Below are positions 35,235 through 43,175 of a stretch of 64,000 nucleotides of DNA, piece after piece (the first letter of the stretch is position 1; each line of letters opens with the position of its first letter). Under the pieces are notes generated by a model. It saw only the letters and a list, made by a program, of their open reading frames with translations, had not been told where the DNA came from and did not search any database. Source of the stretch: Bacteroidales bacterium UBA5197 (lineage in GTDB: Bacteria > Bacteroidota > Bacteroidia > Bacteroidales > Lentimicrobiaceae); NCBI GenBank assembly GCA_002412885.1, contig DHVX01000008.1:62001-126000 (forward strand), given 5' to 3'. Position numbers and translations under genes: made by a program.

Positions 35235-38200
35235 GATTTCGAATTTTTAAGTTTATACTCTTCACGCATACAGTAAAGCGTGGGAACGATGTAGTAGGTG
35301 ATGGCAGCCACAATCATACCGCCAAAAGACGGAATGGCCATCGGCACCATTATATCCGCGCCCCTACCGGTTGAAGTAAGTACCGGAAGTAAAGCAATGA
35401 TGGTAGTTGTGGTGGTCATTACAGCAGGCCTGATTCTTCGCTCACCTGCTTCCACAATCGCTGCCCGTATTTCCTCTATTGTTTTAGTTCGGTTACGTTT
35501 AAAACTTTGGTCGAGATAGGTTCCCATCAATACCCCGTCATCGGTTGCCAATCCGAATAAGGCAATAAACCCAACCCAAACGGCAACGCTTAGGTTCACG
35601 GTATTCATCTGAAAAAGCTCACGGATGTTTGTCCCAAAAACGGTGAAATCGGCAAACCAGCCTTGCCCGTAAAGCCAGAGCATAATAAAACCGCCACTGA
35701 ATGCCATAGCCACTCCGGTAAAAATCATGAGTGAAGTTGTTACAGATTTGAATTGAAAATAGAGTATAAGGAAGATGATTAAAAACACAAGCGGAACAAT
35801 AATGCTCAAACGTTTTTCAGCACGCACCTGATTTTCATAACTTCCGGAGAATTTGTAATTTATGCCTGCCGGAACAATTAATTCTCCTGCATCAATTTTT
35901 TGCTGAATCATTTCCTGTGCATCGTTTACAACATCTACTTCAGCAAAACCTTCCTTTTTATCAAACAGCACATAACCTACAAGAAAGGTATTCTCACTTT
36001 TAATGGCTTGTGCCCCACGCACATACTCCATATCAACTAACTGACTAAGTGGAATTTGAGCCCCCGTGGGTGTTGGAATAAGAATTTTTCCAAGCGATTC
36101 CGGGTCGTCCCTTAGCTCTCTCGGATAACGGACTCGTATGGGAAAACGCTCACGTCCTTCAACCGTTGACGATACTTTCATGCCCCCGATTGCTGTTTCA
36201 ATGCTTTGTTGCACATCTTCCACGTTCAATCCATAACGTGAAATTTCATCACGGTTGATATTTAGGTGAATATAAGGCTTCCCTACAATACGGTCGGCAA
36301 AGGCTGCTTCGGCTTTCACCGAGGGTACTTGTTTTAGAATACCTTCCAGTTTCAAACCAAACTCCTCGATGGTTTGAAGGTCTGGACCATAAACTTTGAT
36401 GCCCATGGGTGCCCGCATCCCGGTTTGTAACATAACCAATCGGGTTTCGATGGGTTGCAGTTTCGGGGCAGAAGTAACGCCCGGTGTTTTAGTAACCGCA
36501 ACAATTTCTTTCCAAATATCGTCGGATGATTTTATATGTTTGCGCCAGTTTCTGAAATAGTTTCCCTTATCATCCGGCACAAGTTCGTCTGGCGAAATGT
36601 TTTTAGTCAGCAATTCATCATTGCTGTATGCTTCCCCATTCTTCAACACAAAGCGACCATCGCCGTCAGTTTTAAAGCGTTTACGATGCCCTTTATCATT
36701 GAGTTCATATTCCGACTTATAATTGATAACATTTTCGTACATCGAAACAGGTGCTGGGTCAAGTGCAGATTCTACCCGGCCTAATTTACCTACGCTAAGT
36801 TCCACTTCGGGAATATTTGCAATCATCATATCTAACTGCCCAACAACTTTTCTGTTGTATTCAACTCCTGAGTGCGGCATTGAGGTAGGCATAAGCAAAA
36901 AACTGCCTTCACCAAGTGAGGGCATAAATTCTTTACCCATCCCGGGAAATGAATGGTTAAGTCCTGACCAAACAGCAGTAGTACGAATGTCCCAACCCAT
37001 TTTGTCAGCTCCATTTGCCAGAAATCCAAAAATGTTTGAGAAACCCATCCAGATATTTACACCCAGCAACATCAAAAAAACAGGAATCATAAGAAATTTA
37101 ACTTTATTATTCAAACACCATAGCAAAACCCTTCTGTATGAAAACTGCAATAAGGTAAATGCCCCTAAAATAAAGCCAACCAGCAAGGCAACAAAAACAA
37201 AGTTAAGCAATACACTTTTCCCAGCTCCTAAAGGCAACCAGTACTTTGCCAATAGCCAGACAACCCCAATGACTACTAAAATCAATTCAATATTATCTAA
37301 GATTTTGCCGAAAAGTGGTTTTCTAAACAGTTTTTTGTCTCTAATTAATGGCTTAATAAAGGGAATACCTCCAAATAAAATCAACAAAATACCAGCCCAT
37401 GCAACATTGCTGAATAGACCAATAAAACCAACTGCAATAAGCAGCATATTCACCCACTTGTTATGGCGTGGATTTTTAATTTTAAAACCAAAAAACCAGT
37501 GAGCCAGCGTCGGTAAAATAATAATCGAAACGATAAGTGCCGCTACCAAAGCAAAGGTTTTGGTAAATGCCAACGGGCCGAATAATTTACCCTCGGCAGC
37601 CTGCATGGTAAAAACAGGTATGAAACTTACAATTGTAGTAGAAACGGCAGTAAGGATAGCAGAGCTAACCTCTGCCGAGCCGTTGTATATTGTTGTTATC
37701 AGCTTTTGTCCGGGTGGGGCTTCATCTATATGTTTGACAATATTCTCCGAGAGAATTATTCCCAAATCGACCATGGTACCAATGGCAATGGCGATTCCCG
37801 ATAGTGCTACAATATTGGCATCAACTCCAAAATACCGCATGGCGATAAAAACCATGAGTACTGCAATGGGCAATAAGCTTGATATTAAAAAAGATGCCCT
37901 CAGGTTATAAATCATCACGATGATGACCAGTATTGTTATGAGAATTTGAAGTGAAAGGGCTTCTTCCAATGTGCCAAGTGTCTCATAAATCAATTCAGAG
38001 CGGTCGTAAAATGGAACAATGGTCAATTGGCTTTCGACTCCATTAGCCAAAATCTTTTTCGGCAAACCGGGTGAAATCTCCGTAATTTTTTCTTTTACAT
38101 TGTTAATCACTTGCAATGGATTAGCTCCATACCGTGCTACCACCACACCACCTACTACTTCTGCACCGTCCTTGTCGAGTGCTCCCCTTCGTGTTGCCGG

Positions 38201-39055
38201 ACCAAGTGTTACTACACCAATATCTTTAATACGAATGGGAACGTTTTCCTGAACAGCCACTACGGCTTTCTCAATATCTTCGGTCTTTTTAACATAACCT
38301 AAACCACGGACAAGGTATTCAGCCTGATTTATCTCGATGGTTTTAGCCCCCACATCACGATTCGATTTCTGTACCGCCTGCATCACCTTGTGTAAAGGAA
38401 TATTGTAAGCTTTCAATGCATCGGGATTTACATCTATTTGGTATTCTTGCACATATCCACCAATGGATGCTACTTCCGATACACCTTCGGTTGCATTTAG
38501 TCCATATTTTACATAAAAATCCTGAACGGTGCGTATTTCGTGCAAATCCCAGCCCCCGGTCGGGTTTCCATCCTTATCACGCCCTTCGAGCGTGTACCAG
38601 TAAACCTGCCCCAAAGCAGTTGCATCGGGGCCCAATGCGGGTTGCACTCCATCGGGCAATAGCCCGGAAGGAAGCGAACTTAACTTTTCCAGTATTCGTG
38701 AGCGTGACCAGTAAAATTCTATATCTTCATCAAAAATGATATAGATACTGGAAAATCCAAAAATTGATGAACTACGAATAGTTTTTACTCCGGGAATACC
38801 CAAAAGATAAGTTGTTAAGGGATAGGAAATTTGGTCTTCAATATCTTGTGGCGACCGTCCGTTCCATGGAGTAAAAACTATCTGTTGATTTTCGCCAATA
38901 TCGGGTATGGCATCCACCGGAACAGGGTCTGATGGCAAGCCACCCACTTGCCAGCCAAAGGGAGCGGTAACAATACCCCATGCGACAAATCCGGTTAGAA
39001 CAAGTACTGTTACCAACTTGTTCTCTAAGAAATATTTTATGATTTTATTTAGCAT
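35231..39055 (-). CDS. heavy-metal RND transporter, CusA/CzcA family (long form)
   Basis: At 1274 residues it is longer than the usual 1,030-1,050. The N-terminal half shows GIVTAPFGW, PVDAIPDIGENQQIVFT and SYPLTTYLLGIPGVKTIRS (pieces: PVDAIPDIGENQ, YPLTTYLLGIPG), and the TM4 region carries ALSGIAIAIGTMVDLGIIL with the proton-relay Asp. The extra length is mostly inserted between about residues 520 and 830: additional membrane helices and periplasmic polar segments. It exports metal cations such as Cu(I)/Ag(I) or Co/Zn/Cd using the proton gradient. Specificity is not certain. First large gene of the operon. Confidence 0.93.
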   Translation of the reverse strand: MLNKIIKYFLENKLVTVLVLTGFVAWGIVTAPFGWQVGGLPSDPVPVDAIPDIGENQQIVFTPWNGRSPQDIEDQISYPLTTYLLGIPGVKTIRSSSIFGFSSIYIIFDEDIEFYWSRSRILEKLSSLPSGLLPDGVQPALGPDATALGQVYWYTLEGRDKDGNPTGGWDLHEIRTVQDFYVKYGLNATEGVSEVASIGGYVQEYQIDVNPDALKAYNIPLHKVMQAVQKSNRDVGAKTIEINQAEYLVRGLGYVKKTEDIEKAVVAVQENVPIRIKDIGVVTLGPATRRGALDKDGAEVVGGVVVARYGANPLQVINNVKEKITEISPGLPKKILANGVESQLTIVPFYDRSELIYETLGTLEEALSLQILITILVIIVMIYNLRASFLISSLLPIAVLMVFIAMRYFGVDANIVALSGIAIAIGTMVDLGIILSENIVKHIDEAPPGQKLITTIYNGSAEVSSAILTAVSTTIVSFIPVFTMQAAEGKLFGPLAFTKTFALVAALIVSIIILPTLAHWFFGFKIKNPRHNKWVNMLLIAVGFIGLFSNVAWAGILLILFGGIPFIKPLIRDKKLFRKPLFGKILDNIELILVVIGVVWLLAKYWLPLGAGKSVLLNFVFVALLVGFILGAFTLLQFSYRRVLLWCLNNKVKFLMIPVFLMLLGVNIWMGFSNIFGFLANGADKMGWDIRTTAVWSGLNHSFPGMGKEFMPSLGEGSFLLMPTSMPHSGVEYNRKVVGQLDMMIANIPEVELSVGKLGRVESALDPAPVSMYENVINYKSEYELNDKGHRKRFKTDGDGRFVLKNGEAYSNDELLTKNISPDELVPDDKGNYFRNWRKHIKSSDDIWKEIVAVTKTPGVTSAPKLQPIETRLVMLQTGMRAPMGIKVYGPDLQTIEEFGLKLEGILKQVPSVKAEAAFADRIVGKPYIHLNINRDEISRYGLNVEDVQQSIETAIGGMKVSSTVEGRERFPIRVRYPRELRDDPESLGKILIPTPTGAQIPLSQLVDMEYVRGAQAIKSENTFLVGYVLFDKKEGFAEVDVVNDAQEMIQQKIDAGELIVPAGINYKFSGSYENQVRAEKRLSIIVPLVFLIIFLILYFQFKSVTTSLMIFTGVAMAFSGGFIMLWLYGQGWFADFTVFGTNIRELFQMNTVNLSVAVWVGFIALFGLATDDGVLMGTYLDQSFKRNRTKTIEEIRAAIVEAGERRIRPAVMTTTTTIIALLPVLTSTGRGADIMVPMAIPSFGGMIVAAITYYIVPTLYCMREEYKLKNSKS

Positions 39056-39151
39056 GATACAATGATTTTAACATGAAAAATTAACTTTTAACGCAATATA
39101 CGACAACCACACTACAAATTGTAATATGGAGTCATAAGTTCACGCAAAAAA

Positions 39152-39583
39152 TCAAATCAGGAAAGTTTGAAAAAGCACCTGAATGTCATTTTCAAGAGGA
39201 GGGGAAATGTATTCAGTATATACCTGATGTGATGATTTTGGAAATAAATCCAAGTTCAACGAAGTATAAAGAAATGCAACTGCAAAATCAACATTGAAAA
39301 CTGTTTGAGTAGCTTCTTTTACAAAATCGGCTGTACCTTGAATAGTTTGAAATTCATTTTGGCAGCATGGAACGTTATTAAAACGAACCTGATTATGATT
39401 AGAATGTTCAGAACCATCGCAGGGTTCTACCAAATCCATCATTTCACAGCCCAAATGTGTTTCTCCTAATAATACCTTAGTCTCTACAGCTTCGCCACCG
39501 CAAAAGTGTGTACCCATGGTCAAGTTCATATGGCTTGCCAAGAGAATAAAAGATAATAATATGGAAAAAATCTGTTTCATCAT
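39152..39583 (-). CDS. HYC_CC_PP family secreted protein
   Basis: The 143-residue protein has a signal peptide, then THFCGG (the HYC position, here HFC), VPCCQNE (CC) and YISPPLEND (PP), which together give the family its name. Several further Cys and His residues could bind metal. Members commonly lie beside RND metal pumps in Bacteroidota; the function is not established. It is the first gene of the metal module, 96 bp upstream of cusA. Confidence 0.8.
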   Translation of the reverse strand: MMKQIFSILLSFILLASHMNLTMGTHFCGGEAVETKVLLGETHLGCEMMDLVEPCDGSEHSNHNQVRFNNVPCCQNEFQTIQGTADFVKEATQTVFNVDFAVAFLYTSLNLDLFPKSSHQVYTEYISPPLENDIQVLFQTFLI

Positions 39584-39738
39584 TTAGTTAAACGCAAAAT
39601 TACTAAAATTGTTTTCATTCACTTTCAATTTGTCGTACATTTTTTTAATCCTGACATGAATTCTGAGAATTATTTATTTGAAAATCAAACAGTAGTAACT
39701 GCTTAATTCGTAATTTACTGTTATGGTGCGTAGGCAAA

Positions 39739-39803
39739 ATTGCACTTTTTGGCAAAGCTTTGGTTGCAGCGTTGGCTTGTGGGGCTTTGGCAATGTGTGC
39801 AAT
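39739..39803. repeat. hairpin element hB (conserved loop, unique stems)
   Basis: Outer stem ATTGCAC/GTGCAAT, inner stem CAAAGC/GCTTTG, loop with TTTGGTT and GCGTTGGCTTGTG. Same family and orientation as hA, hC and hD, with different stem sequence. It lies 155 bp upstream of the first gene of metal module 1. The DNA from 39804 to 39945 has no gene and a homopolymer-rich part. Confidence 0.72.
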
Positions 39804-39959
39804 GTGGGTGGGGTTTCTTCTTTTTTTGCGGGGGGGGAAGAAAAAAACAAAATAAATTTCCATCAAATTTGCACTGTCCTATCAAAAAGCTAAATCCTTT
39901 CTTTTGTTATTATTTATCACTATCGTATCTGACTGGTTGTCTGTCTTTTTACACTTGTT

Positions 39960-40078
39960 GCCAACGGTGAGGCTATACGCTGTCAGGCATTTTTGAAAAA
40001 CCCATCATCGCGGCCACCATAATCTTCGTTAAAAGTACGAACTTTCTTTATACCACCATTCGCCTGATAGCGTATAGC
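39960..40078. repeat. long imperfect palindrome P-B (attC-like)
   Basis: GCTATACGCTGTCAGGC (39972-39988) pairs with 40062-40078 with one mismatch. The left flank TTTTTACACTTGTTGCCAACG (read: TTTTTACACTTG, then GCCAACG) lies at 39946-39966. The right end is interrupted 10 bp further on by the insertion sequence. Confidence 0.62.
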
Positions 40079-40088
40079 TTTTGTGCTT

Positions 40089-41847
40089 GTTGCACAACTA
40101 TAAAGATACGGAATCATTTTTTAGCGGTTATTAACCGGTGATTGTTTATAAATAACTGTCATTCAGTTGAATAGGCGATTATTCTTTTGTATCTTTAAGT
40201 TATGCAAGGACGAAAAGAATACAACCCAAAGCTAATGTACCAGTTACATCTCGATAACCTGGTGCCTAAAGATAATTATTACAGACAACTTGATCAGGTG
40301 CTGGATCTGGAATTTCTGTATAAGGCAACGGCTGAATACTATGGTGATGAAGGTCATGAATCCATTGATCCTGTGGTGTTTATAAAGGTATGCCTGGTTG
40401 GTTATCTGAACAATATAAACTCCGACCGCAGGTTAATCGAGTATTGCGGAAATTGCCTGGATGTCAGGCTGTTTATCCGGTATGATCTTGATGAAACGCT
40501 TCCATGGCATAGTACCATAAGCCGCACCCGGCAGTTGTATGGCGAAGAGGTGTTTCTGGCATTATTCCGGAAAGTGTTAAGTATGTGTGTTCATAAAGGA
40601 ATGGTCCGGGGCAAACGCCAGGCAATTGATTCTGCATTTATTAAAGCCAACGCGAGTATGGATTCGCTGGTTGAAAAAGAAGTTGTCGAAGATGCCGGAA
40701 TGTATCTGGATGAATTGAATGAAGGTTCGGAGTATAAAGTGAGTAAAACCAAAAAAACAATTGTTGAGAAGCACCACGCCTGGAAGGTTAAAGCATACAA
40801 GGGTCAGCCTTCCAATCAAAATACCAAACAGCTGAACGATTTTGGTGAACCAATCCGGCCCAAATACCTGAGCAATCATACCCACTATTCGCCAACTGAT
40901 CCCGATGCCCGCATCAGTGTAAAAGTCGGGAAATCCCGCCAACTTAACTATTACGGGCAAATTGCAGTGGATGATGCTCATCATGTAATTACGGGTGCAA
41001 TGGCTGATTATGCCGATCAGAGAGACAGCCAGTGCCTACCTGCTATCCTTGAACAAACCATTGAAAACTTGAACGAAAACGAGATAAGAACAGAACAGAT
41101 AGCAGCCGATACCGGATACAGCAGTGGTGAAGCGCTCCGGTACTGCGAAGAACATGCTATAGAAGCCTATATCCCAAACTTTGGACTGTATAAACCTACG
41201 CGTGAAGGATTCATCTACAACAAGGAACTTGACCGTTACGAATGTAACCGTGGCAACAAAGCTATCCTGCCATTTCGCCAGATCTTTACCGACAAAAAAG
41301 GGTATCAGAAAAGAGTATATCGTTCAGATAACAGCAAATGCAAAAAATGCCCATTGCGTAGTTCATGCATTGGGAAAAGTGATTTCAAGAAACTTGATGA
41401 CAGCATCGACAAACCATATTACGACCGGATGCACCAACGGATGCAAACGCAATATGCGAGAAAAATCAGCAAGATCCGGAGCAGCACTGTTGAGCCTGTG
41501 TTGGGAACCCTCATTAACTTCCTGAATATGAAACGGGTGAACACCCGGGGAATAAACAAGGCTAATAAGCATGTTCTTATGGCAGCGCTGTGCTATAACC
41601 TGAAGAAATACATGAAGTTTAAATCCCCCAAGGTGATTTCTGTAATAAAATCAATGGATATGAACAAAATAGGAGACTTTTTCAACATTTCTGAAGCTGT
41701 TTCAAGCCTGATCAATGGGTTTTTAATCAATATGAGGCTTATGGAAGCACCTTGCCATTTTAAAATTCTGACAAGCAACGATCGCAGCCTGGAGAGCTAT
41801 GCTGCAGAACAGGTTGAAATCTTCTTTCAGGGATGATGTTGTGCAAC
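40089..41847 (+). mobile_element. IS1182-type insertion sequence
   Basis: A single transposase gene is bounded by inverted ends GTTGCACAAC (40089-40098) and GTTGTGCAAC (41838-41847), which match perfectly over 10 bp. The right end overlaps the region just after the transposase stop. No clear target-site duplication is visible, so the true ends may extend a few bases. It sits beside palindrome P-B. Confidence 0.75.
40202..41836 (+). CDS. IS1182 family transposase
   Basis: The 544-residue protein begins with the IS1182 N-terminal domain (LVPKDNYYRQLDQVLDL and ESIDPVVFIKVCLVGYL). A DDE core follows: AIDSAFIKANAS gives the first Asp, EQIAADTGYSSGEAL the second and STVEPVLGTLINF the Glu. A zinc-finger-like CKKCPLRSSC segment lies before the last motif. 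The frame is intact, so the element could be active. Confidence 0.93.
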   Translation: MQGRKEYNPKLMYQLHLDNLVPKDNYYRQLDQVLDLEFLYKATAEYYGDEGHESIDPVVFIKVCLVGYLNNINSDRRLIEYCGNCLDVRLFIRYDLDETLPWHSTISRTRQLYGEEVFLALFRKVLSMCVHKGMVRGKRQAIDSAFIKANASMDSLVEKEVVEDAGMYLDELNEGSEYKVSKTKKTIVEKHHAWKVKAYKGQPSNQNTKQLNDFGEPIRPKYLSNHTHYSPTDPDARISVKVGKSRQLNYYGQIAVDDAHHVITGAMADYADQRDSQCLPAILEQTIENLNENEIRTEQIAADTGYSSGEALRYCEEHAIEAYIPNFGLYKPTREGFIYNKELDRYECNRGNKAILPFRQIFTDKKGYQKRVYRSDNSKCKKCPLRSSCIGKSDFKKLDDSIDKPYYDRMHQRMQTQYARKISKIRSSTVEPVLGTLINFLNMKRVNTRGINKANKHVLMAALCYNLKKYMKFKSPKVISVIKSMDMNKIGDFFNISEAVSSLINGFLINMRLMEAPCHFKILTSNDRSLESYAAEQVEIFFQG

Positions 41848-42033
41848 GGCTACTTTTGTTGGTTGACGGTTTTCGTGTTTCGGGAAGAGCCAGGCCAGGG
41901 GACAACGTTTTCTGCTGCGTAGTCTTTTCGGGCAGTACGATGAAGCCGGGCGGCACACTCAATCCTCTAAAAACCCTCAATAAACTCAACTTATACTTCA
42001 ATCCGCGATAGCGGTTTTTTCTTAAACTGTCAA
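41848..42033. other. DNA between the IS end and palindrome P-C
   Basis: No gene is supported. A minus-strand open frame (41723-42037) overlaps the transposase end and has proline/serine-rich repeat-like composition; I treat it as an artefact or debris from an older insertion. Confidence 0.4.
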
Positions 42034-42162
42034 CCAACGTTTTGCGGCTTGGCGTAGTGGGGGCTTTTCAGCACAAAACTTCATACGAAGCCGAAAGTTC
42101 AAATTTACGAAAAACTGTCATACGAAGAACGTCCGCCCCCATTACGCCAAACCGCTGTTAGC
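42034..42162. repeat. long imperfect palindrome P-C (attC-like)
   Basis: The left arm 42044-42064 (begins GCGGCTTGGCGTAG) pairs with 42135-42155 over 21 bp with two mismatches, one a G-U in RNA or ssDNA. The ends are CCAACG (42034) and GCTGTTAGC (42154). The unpaired middle is about 70 bp. Same architecture as P-A and P-B. Confidence 0.68.
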
Positions 42163-42292
42163 AGCTGGCGTTCTGTCCACCGTCTTAGTAAACCATTGTC
42201 TGTATGTCGTCCAAGTGTCGGGTTGTGCGTTCGGGTATTTTTTCTTTTTCAGAAGGGCAGGAAAATTTTTTTATTCAATTTTTTTTAGGGAA

Positions 42293-42362
42293 ACAAGCAC
42301 ACTCTTTTTGCAGCTTTGGTTTGCGTGTCGGCTTGTAGCGGCTGCAAAATGTGTGTGCTTGT
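42293..42362. repeat. hairpin element hC (conserved loop, unique stems)
   Basis: Perfect 10-bp outer stem ACAAGCACAC/GTGTGCTTGT, bulge TCTTTTT opposite AAAT, inner stem GCAGC/GCTGC, loop with TTTGGTTTGCG and TCGGCTTGT. It lies 13 bp from the 3' end of the CDF gene. The interval 42163-42292 has no gene. Confidence 0.78.
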
Positions 42363-42375
42363 GTGCGTTGGCTTT

Positions 42376-43170
42376 TTACTTCGCTAATTGTAATATTCTG
42401 TATGCTCCTCTTGCAACAATTATAAAAACGATTGCTCCAATAATCAAGTCGGGATAACCTGAATTAAGCCAATTAACCAAAAGTCCGGCTGTGATTACTC
42501 CCGAATTAATAATTACGTCATTGGAAGTGAAAATCATACTTGCTTGCATATGAGCCTCTTTGCTCTTACCTTTTTGTAATAAGTAAAGACAAATCACATT
42601 AGCGATAAGAGCCAAAACAGAAACGATAATCATTGTTTGAAAATCAGGCATTTTCTCAATTCCTATAAATCGTCTGACTACTTCTACAAAACCAATTACA
42701 GCAAGAAGTATTTGAAAATATCCTGCAAATTTTGCGATGTTATTTTTTCTCGTTATTGTTCCACCTACCGCAAATAATGCCAATCCGTAAACAATACTGT
42801 CTGCGAGCATATCCAAACTGTCTGCTACTAATCCCATTGAGTTGGAAAAAATTCCAAACAGCATTTCCAATCCGAAAAACAGAAAATTGATAACAAGAAC
42901 CGTCCACAACAATTTCCGTTGTTTATTGCTTGTGTCGGTTTCAATTTCCACCTTGCTTTCTTCGGTTGAAACCAAAGAAGTATCAAGGTTCAGCGTATTT
43001 AATGCTAAGTGTATCGGCTCTGGTTTTCCGTTATGATGAACTGCTAATTTTCTGTTTGGAATGTCAAACTCCAATGATTTTATTTCATCAAACTTTTGCA
43101 GTTTCATCCGTATTAATTGCTCCTCGCTTGGGCAATCCATTTTTGTAATGTTAAATATTGTCTTTTGCAT
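42376..43170 (-). CDS. CDF-type cation transporter with N-terminal HMA-like domain
   Basis: The 264-residue protein starts with a small ferredoxin-like domain of about 70 residues (NITKMDCPSEEQLIRMKL) that has one Cys rather than CxxC. Six-helix cation-efflux segments follow: SMGLVADSLDMLADSIVYGLAL supplies the paired Asp metal site (DxxxD), and a second half carries NDVIINSGVI. It would export Zn, Co, Cd or a similar divalent cation by proton antiport. It lies 5 bp downstream of the TonB receptor gene and ends module 2. Confidence 0.85.
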   Translation of the reverse strand: MQKTIFNITKMDCPSEEQLIRMKLQKFDEIKSLEFDIPNRKLAVHHNGKPEPIHLALNTLNLDTSLVSTEESKVEIETDTSNKQRKLLWTVLVINFLFFGLEMLFGIFSNSMGLVADSLDMLADSIVYGLALFAVGGTITRKNNIAKFAGYFQILLAVIGFVEVVRRFIGIEKMPDFQTMIIVSVLALIANVICLYLLQKGKSKEAHMQASMIFTSNDVIINSGVITAGLLVNWLNSGYPDLIIGAIVFIIVARGAYRILQLAK

Positions 43171-43175
43171 AATTG

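Noticed and set aside
41723..42037. 104-codon minus-strand frame overlapping the transposase end
   Set aside because: Overlaps the transposase coding strand in reverse and shows repeat-like Pro/Ser content.
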